Positions 59,272-64,000 of a DNA stretch of 64,000 nucleotides are shown here, one piece after another. Position numbers and translations under genes: made by a program. The notes beneath the pieces are model-generated. The model saw only the letters and a program-made list of their open reading frames with translations, was not told where the DNA came from and searched no databases. How positions within the stretch are numbered: the stretch's first letter is position 1; each line of letters opens with the position of its first letter. The stretch comes from Vanessa cardui (Eukaryota > Arthropoda > Insecta > Lepidoptera > Nymphalidae), in NCBI RefSeq assembly GCF_905220365.1, contig NC_061128.1, forward strand, positions 5,518,001 to 5,582,000, written 5' to 3'.

Positions 59272-60947
59272 TTATACTCTAGTTTTAGTTCTACCGAACT
59301 CTTCTATGTGGTCATATTCTGAAAATCCTGGGTCAGAATCGTAATACGCGTAGTCGTAACTGTTATCTTCTTTTTTATTGCTGGGCTTAGCGTAAAATGG
59401 TGGTCGAGTGGATTTCGATACATAGGATGAGGGAGGTGATGTAGGGGGAGCGGTTTCTCGAGACTGGTAGCGTTCAGTAACTTTGGGAGCTGATAATGTA
59501 GTTTGTCTAGCTGGACCAAAAGTAAACGCTTGTGCAGAGGGTGCTTCGTATGGTCGAGAGGTGGTTGTGTACGTCTGATAATAGTCAAAGGTTCGTTGTG
59601 TTGGCGGTTCTGTTTGCAATCTAACAGTCGTCGTGTAGAATTCAGTAACAGGGGAAGATGAGCTTGGAGTTGGTGCAGGTCTGAATGGTCGAGGCGCGGA
59701 TATTTTATTGAATGACTTTTGTGATTGTATCTTATTCTGTTTCTGATCTTCTGGTAACCTATTGCCGCTCGCCGCTATGTTTAATGAATGTGCTCCTGAA
59801 AGTAATTCGGAATCTCGTTCGTACAGTTCTGGCCTGTACTGACCGTCGTCCTCACCTTGGGGTGGTCGATACTGTCCGTCATCTTCATTACTCTCAGCAT
59901 AGTTTGAAGATTGTGTATTAAAACCGATATTTGTGTTATAGGCAACTGTGTTCAAATTCGCGGGTGGATCAACACGGGTAGTGGTATAATAAGTGGTAGT
60001 AGGAGGTGTTGTAGTGGGATTATTAAAATGGCTTTGTTTAGGTCCGAGAAATGGACCGAAGTTATTTTTCTCAGAATCGTATGAAACGCTATTAATATTC
60101 CTGTATGCTGGCGTACTTGTACCGCGAATTATATTATAGTCAACGGTAGACGTAGGGTTACCTCTATTATTGTTACCGTTGAAGTTTCTAATTCGAGCAA
60201 AGTCTTCGTTAGGAACATCAGATTGTACATTGAAACTATTTTTGACTTTAAAAGGCCTGTTATCATTGTTTTTGTTTAAACCTGGAGTTGATTGACCGTT
60301 GTAGTTGTACAATTCAACGGGGGTCTCTTTTTTATAAACGACTGGTGCTTGTGTTGCTTTTGAAAAAGGTGTAGGTGTCGGGCTATTAGGGTAGTATCTG
60401 TTGTTATTTTGCTTTGGAGTCACCTTGCTAACCTCCACGTACTCGTCTTTATATTGTGCTGGTATGTTAACTGTGGTAGAACTTTGTTTGTTTTGAGGCG
60501 GATTTCTACGATTGTAATTTAGTTGTGTTAATTCTGAGTAAGATTGCTGAGGGAATGTATTTTGGAATGAGGTTGTTGGAGGGGTAGTCGGTGCTTGAAC
60601 GGGACGTTTTCTTACAAGTTTTCTTTTGGAATGGTCGTATTGATTGGGATTTGACGGTTTCGGTGGGGGTGGAGGAGTAGTTGTGGGTGGAGTCGTGGTA
60701 AACGTCACACGAGGTGTAGTCGCTCTTCTGAATGATTGCCGTGTAGTTGGACTTGATATCGGGGGCTGGGTTTGAGCAGCGGATTCATCTCGACCACGAT
60801 CACGTTGTCCGGTAAAGAAATCTGATGAGTGCGCGGCTCTTAGATCGGAGTTTTGTGACAAACGACGGTCACCGGTTTCCGCTTTTTGAAGTCCAAATTC
60901 AGGTTCTTCTTCCCGGTTTCCGGAAGATACTTTCTTTGTGTCAAATC
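59272..60947 (-). CDS. CPAP1-like gene, terminal exon: Pro/Thr/Gln-rich tail
   Basis: Minus-strand acceptor TTTGATACAG is followed by 557 open codons and a TAA stop at 59274-59272. The encoded tail starts FDTKKVSSGNREEEPEFG and is low-complexity: repeated TTTPPTTTP-type clusters, Asn/Gln-rich stretches, a tandem EDDGQYRP pair, and a Tyr-rich end (DNSYDYAYYDSD). No membrane segment is seen. Codon-level openness over 1.67 kb in such AT-rich DNA, with higher GC than the flanks, makes this a real exon. Internal in-frame TTG or ATG codons are not starts, because the frame joins the CBM14 exon. Confidence 0.92.
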
Positions 60948-61987
60948 CTGTATCAAATAATTAAATTACTTATGTTTTACAAAATATAGGTAAATTTAGA
61001 ATATTAAATAGATTAATAAAGAAATTTCTATCAAACTACTTGTCTTATAATTGCATAAGCATAACCTCGTAAGCGTACAACAAAAGCTTTTATGTTATTA
61101 ATTTCATATCCATGAAATATATCAGCTTCAAATGATTTACTACTATTTATTTCTTCTTTATTCTATTTGCAGTTTTGAAAGCTTCTGTTAATTTTGTTTA
61201 AATTTTTTAAGTTATGCATTGGCAATTAAAATAACCTCACAATTTATATCGTCTGCGCCGATCTCCTTTCCACGATTGAACTTTGAAGACAATTTCGCTG
61301 AAAACCTCTCAAAGGAAAAAGGTGTTCTATTTGTCGTCCTTTTAAATAAGGTATTCTGTGTATCGCAACACGTTTCGGGAGTTGTTTTCAAACAGAAAAA
61401 TTATAATTATAACTATAAATAATGTTGTACATATAAATAAATATTTAAAAGACAATAAAATGATTTAATGTGAGATTAACATCATCAATGAATGTCTCGT
61501 TCGAAGCAAAGTAATTTTCTTTTTTCTTTTATTTTATACAATTTGTCGTAATGACAGTCACACACAGTCTCCTCTGTTAGCTAAGTACTGAAAATCTAAC
61601 TAAAGAAGTTATCACAAATTGAAAAGATCTACTGAATCTGATCTACTGAAGTACAAACTTGGTATAAACAAGTTCGTTTAAAATGTAAGCTTCAAGAATA
61701 TGTAAGTTTTGTTAGTTGCAAAGCTATCTCACCAGATCCGATCTTGTAGAGATCGAACTGACCGTCGTAGATGTCTGCAGGGCAAGCCAGGGGGTCATCG
61801 TCTCCCCAGTCAGTACATGTCTGAGCCTCCTGATGGAACAACGTGCCAGGGGGACAGAAGAACCTGAAGTCTCTAACCCCACCTCCAGCAACTCTCACGC
61901 AAACGTGAAACGCCTTACACCCAGATTTCGCATCAGCATAGTAAGCGCCCAGAATACGTCCCCGGCAATCGAATCTTTGAGCACCCC
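59272..61987 (-). CDS. Cuticular chitin-binding protein, CPAP1-like (5' partial)
   Basis: Secreted cuticle/extracellular-matrix protein with one chitin-binding peritrophin-A (CBM14) domain. The two visible exons, 61733-61987 and 59272-60947, join across a 785-base GT-AG intron with matching phase (split Gly codon) to give about 642 residues ending at a TAA stop. The N-terminal exon has the six-cysteine CBM14 pattern with spacings 15-5-14-12-10 and the FHVCVRV...FRFFCPPGTLF core, followed by the DLYKIGSG linker. The remaining 557 residues are a disordered tail rich in Pro, Thr, Asn and Gln, ending in a Tyr/Asp-rich segment. A single CBM14 in a long protein fits the CPAP1 family. The signal-peptide exon is not visible, so the gene is 5' partial. 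It runs convergent to the elongase gene. Identity within the family is not assigned. Confidence 0.88.
60948..61732 (-). other. Intron of the CPAP1-like gene
   Basis: Minus-strand intron from GTGAGA (61732) to …GATACAG (60948), 785 bases, AT-rich, nothing recognised inside. The phases of the flanking exons match only with this pair of sites. Confidence 0.8.
61733..61987 (-). CDS. CPAP1-like gene, chitin-binding (CBM14) exon
   Basis: Acceptor TGTTTTACAG and donor CTG|GTGAGA on the minus strand bound an 85-codon exon in phase 1 at both ends. It starts GAQRFDCRGRILGAYYADAK and ends with DIYDGQFDLYKIGSG. Six cysteines lie in C-x15-C-x5-C-x14-C-x12-C-x10-C order, the complete disulfide set of a peritrophin-A domain, and the aromatic residues around the third and fourth cysteines are those expected for chitin contact. 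The coding assignment is firm. The opposite-strand frame over the same bases is a shadow. Confidence 0.93.
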
Positions 61988-62311
61988 CTGTAAAACATAA
62001 AAAAATAAATAAAACTTTAAACGACTCACATTAATTACATTAAAGAGAAATATATTAAATGTATTTCCGTTATTTATTGGATTTAATTCTTAACATCAAT
62101 TACGTCATTAATAAAACTAGTCAAACCTCACATACAATTAAAAGCTTTAATTAAACTTAAACAATGAGTAACAGTTAATTGTTTAGTAAATAATTTAAAA
62201 AAAATTATAAATAGTATCCTTTAAATGACTATGGCATAAATCTAATAAAAATTCCTCACGAAAATGAACTGCACGTAAATCCAAAATACTCAAATACCTA
62301 CAGTTGGTTAT
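61988..62311. other. Probable intron of the CPAP1-like gene upstream of the CBM14 exon
   Basis: AT-rich. No minus-strand ATG followed by a signal-peptide-like segment and a phase-1 donor was found here or further right, so the intron probably extends beyond the window. Confidence 0.4.
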
Positions 62312-62512
62312 TTGGTGGTAGGGCTTATTGCAAGCACATCTAGGTAGGTACCACCCTCTCATAAAATATTGCATCGAAAAGCAATATTTTATGAGAGGGT
62401 GGTACCTACCTAAGTACTCAACATTGCTCCGATTCGATGGATGAGTGAGCGAGTGGAACTAGGCACAAGGGACATGACAACATAGTTCCGAAGGCGCATT
62501 GGCGTTACTCAA
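62312..62512 (-). repeat. SINE-like dispersed repeat family A, minus strand, with internal inverted duplication
   Basis: The reverse-oriented copy starts TTGGTGGTAGGGCTTATTGC and TAGGTAGGTACCACC, and later reads GGATGAGTGAGCGAGTGG, AGGCACAAGGGACATGACAA and CATAGTTCCG. A perfect palindrome (62341-62372 against 62381-62412) is inserted between these parts, so the TAGGTAGGTACCACC end appears twice in opposite directions. Confidence 0.7.
62341..62412. repeat. Perfect 32-bp inverted repeat, 8-base loop
   Basis: TAGGTAGGTACCACCCTCTC…ATTGC (62341-62372) is the exact reverse complement of GCAAT…GAGAGGGTGGTACCTACCTA (62381-62412). The spacer is ATCGAAAA. No mismatch in 32 pairs implies a recent origin. 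Confidence 0.9.
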
Positions 62513-63499
62513 TAAGAAAAATGAAAAATATATTTTTAATAACCGATTAACTGAATATTATTGAATATTAAACTCATTTTACTTAATAATTGTATTTTTA
62601 GGTGATAATGCTAATATATGAAATATGTACGTTTTTATTCTTCAACTAAATGTTTTGTTAAAGTAGAATGTTAGTTAAAAACATCTCATAGGTCAAATGG
62701 GCCGTTACCATCTTGCATTGAGGTCGATTACGTGATCAAAACCGTTAAGGTACAAGATGTTTACCCGGCTAAGGTAACTTAGAATAATGAAGTAATTTAA
62801 TTTTATCTCGTCAAATTATTCAAACGATGTTGCAAACTATAATAAATTACTGAAAAATGTTATATTAATGCTTTCGTACGAATGCATTTCGTGATAACAA
62901 CTTATTATTATTTTTATCATCGAAAAATTTTAAAAGACTTAGTTAACTTATTTAGTTTACTTATAGTACTTGCTGTAGTACTTGTAGTGCTTGAAATTCA
63001 GAAAAATTCTAATTTATATATTTTTTTTAATTTTGTTTATATGAAAATTTGTGCAACATTTTTTTTTAATTTCGACCAGATTATGAAAAAAGAAAACAAT
63101 ATATATTTAGTTAAGTACAGCTAATTAGGTTAAAATAATAAAAAATAAAGTTAGTTTCACGGCGACATGCATCTAAATTTTGTAGAGTATCTCTTAATAC
63201 GAGAAAAAGTAACAACAAGATACACACAAAATCTTAGTACAAAGGTTGGTCTAGCCTGGTTGGTCAAATAGCAACAGTAATTCATAATAATTCAATAAAG
63301 AATACAGTATATCAAATATCATCACTATATGTGTATGTATAGTGATGATTTTCAGCAACGATTCCCAACTGCGTCTAGGAAACGATAAAAATTACAGTTT
63401 GAGCACGTTTTATAATAAATGCTTAGTGTATAAGGATATATAGTAATCACAGCATTATGTGCCATTGATTAATTAAAATGAAGGGAGGATGTTGTCACA
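62513..63499. other. AT-rich stretch without recognised features
   Basis: Probably intronic to the CPAP1-like gene. A short foldback ATCATCACTATA…TATAGTGATGAT lies near 63318-63348. No exon seen. Confidence 0.35.
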
Positions 63500-63702
63500 A
63501 GGTCTTGAGCATAGATGTTGATGGACATAGAGGTAGAAGACCAAAGAAATGATGGATTGTGTGAAAGACGATATGGTTAGGTAGAATGTTACTTGTGAGA
63601 TGACGTCTGACAGAGAGGTATGGAAGAAGAAATCATGCTGAGCCGACCCCAAGTAGAATGGGATAAGGGCAGGAGAATAATGCTTAATGTAGGGAAGAGA
63701 AG
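63500..63702 (+). mobile_element. Decayed LINE reverse-transcriptase C-terminal fragment
   Basis: On the plus strand the frame reads, with stops, VDGHRGRRPKK-W…V-KTIW…MLLV…RLTERYGRRN-AEPTP, the degraded 'RGRPKKxWxDCVxxDM…TxDRxxW+…ADP' tail of a non-LTR retrotransposon ORF2. Several in-frame stops make it a pseudogene. The long minus-strand frame over the same bases is not a gene. Confidence 0.6.
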
Positions 63703-64000
63703 TTAAAAGAGATAGATGATAGAATAGATCACATACAGGTATATAAGTAGTATAAGTACTGTAGCAAGTCGGACTGGGGTTTGAAATGTTTGTGTAGAGA
63801 ACATATAATATAATACGAAACATACTTGCAGAGACGAAAAGAGTTGAATTATTGCAGAAATGATTAATTCGCTCAGACTGAAATGATTTTTCTTATCTGG
63901 TGGAGATGACTAGCGACTATATAATCAGAACCGGTAGAATGATAGTTAGTGCGCAGACAATCTAACTGGAAATCAGTAAGAGGTTACATAAACTTCGTAT

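Noticed and set aside
59304..59588. 94-codon second minus-strand frame inside the CPAP1-like terminal exon
   Set aside because: It is an alternative-frame shadow of a low-complexity coding exon.
63473..63823. 116-codon minus-strand open frame as a gene
   Set aside because: It is antisense to a decayed LINE ORF2 tail and has no domain or signal of its own.
1..64000. CRISPR arrays, bacterial operons or prophage
   Set aside because: No regularly spaced direct repeats are present. Spliced eukaryotic genes and animal SINEs exclude a prokaryotic origin.

Overview
This is a eukaryotic, very AT-rich window, almost certainly from a lepidopteran insect. A nymphalid butterfly is my inference. The evidence is insect-type GT-AG gene structure, an insect-type fatty-acid elongase, a cuticle chitin-binding protein, and many short dispersed repeats of kinds common in moths and butterflies: tRNA-derived SINEs with A and B boxes, Helitron-like elements ending in CTAG next to a GGGGCGGG-type motif, 3' ends of non-LTR retrotransposons, and hAT-type MITEs. 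There is no bacterial-style gene packing, and most open frames are chance frames in AT-rich DNA.

Layout. At about 2.36-2.65 kb there is a compositionally distinct, CpG-containing block with a strong splice donor on the minus strand. It is best read as the promoter and non-coding first exon of a gene running off the left edge. From 2.7 to 22.6 kb I see no gene, only a 5'-truncated retrotransposon (about 4.8-5.7 kb), a Helitron-like element (9.3-9.5 kb), SINE and LINE fragments and hairpins. At 22.66-22.87 kb there is a second promoter-like block (TGACGTCA, TATATAG, a CpG run and a GTAAGT donor on the plus strand). I interpret it as the non-coding first exon of the elongase gene, 18.9 kb upstream of its coding exons.

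The main gene is a very-long-chain fatty-acid elongase (ELOVL family, insect ELOVL1/7-like group) on the plus strand. Seven coding exons between 41730 and 53267 join in frame to 312 residues and carry all the family motifs (KxxExxDT, HxxHH, HxxMYxYY, TxxQxxQ). Every intron has GT-AG ends. Its introns hold SINE, Helitron-like and MITE insertions. One SINE lies directly against the acceptor of the exon that encodes the catalytic histidine box.

On the right, convergent with the elongase, is the 3' part of a minus-strand gene for a secreted cuticular chitin-binding protein (one CBM14/peritrophin-A domain, CPAP1-like, with a long Pro/Thr/Asn/Gln-rich tail). Two exons are visible (59272-60947 and 61733-61987). 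The exon or exons for the signal peptide were not found and probably lie beyond the right edge. About 6 kb of repeat-bearing DNA separates the two gene ends. The two genes have no obvious functional operon-like link. Both could act in cuticle and epidermis (very-long-chain lipid or hydrocarbon supply, and chitin binding), but the sequence does not show this.

I found no CRISPR array, rRNA gene or free-standing tRNA gene, and no clear undescribed system. The most unusual structures are a perfect 32-bp inverted duplication inside a repeat copy (62341-62412), a SINE that supplies the splice-site neighbourhood of a catalytic exon (45804-46063), and a MITE with a nearly intact 8-bp target duplication (44160-44435).
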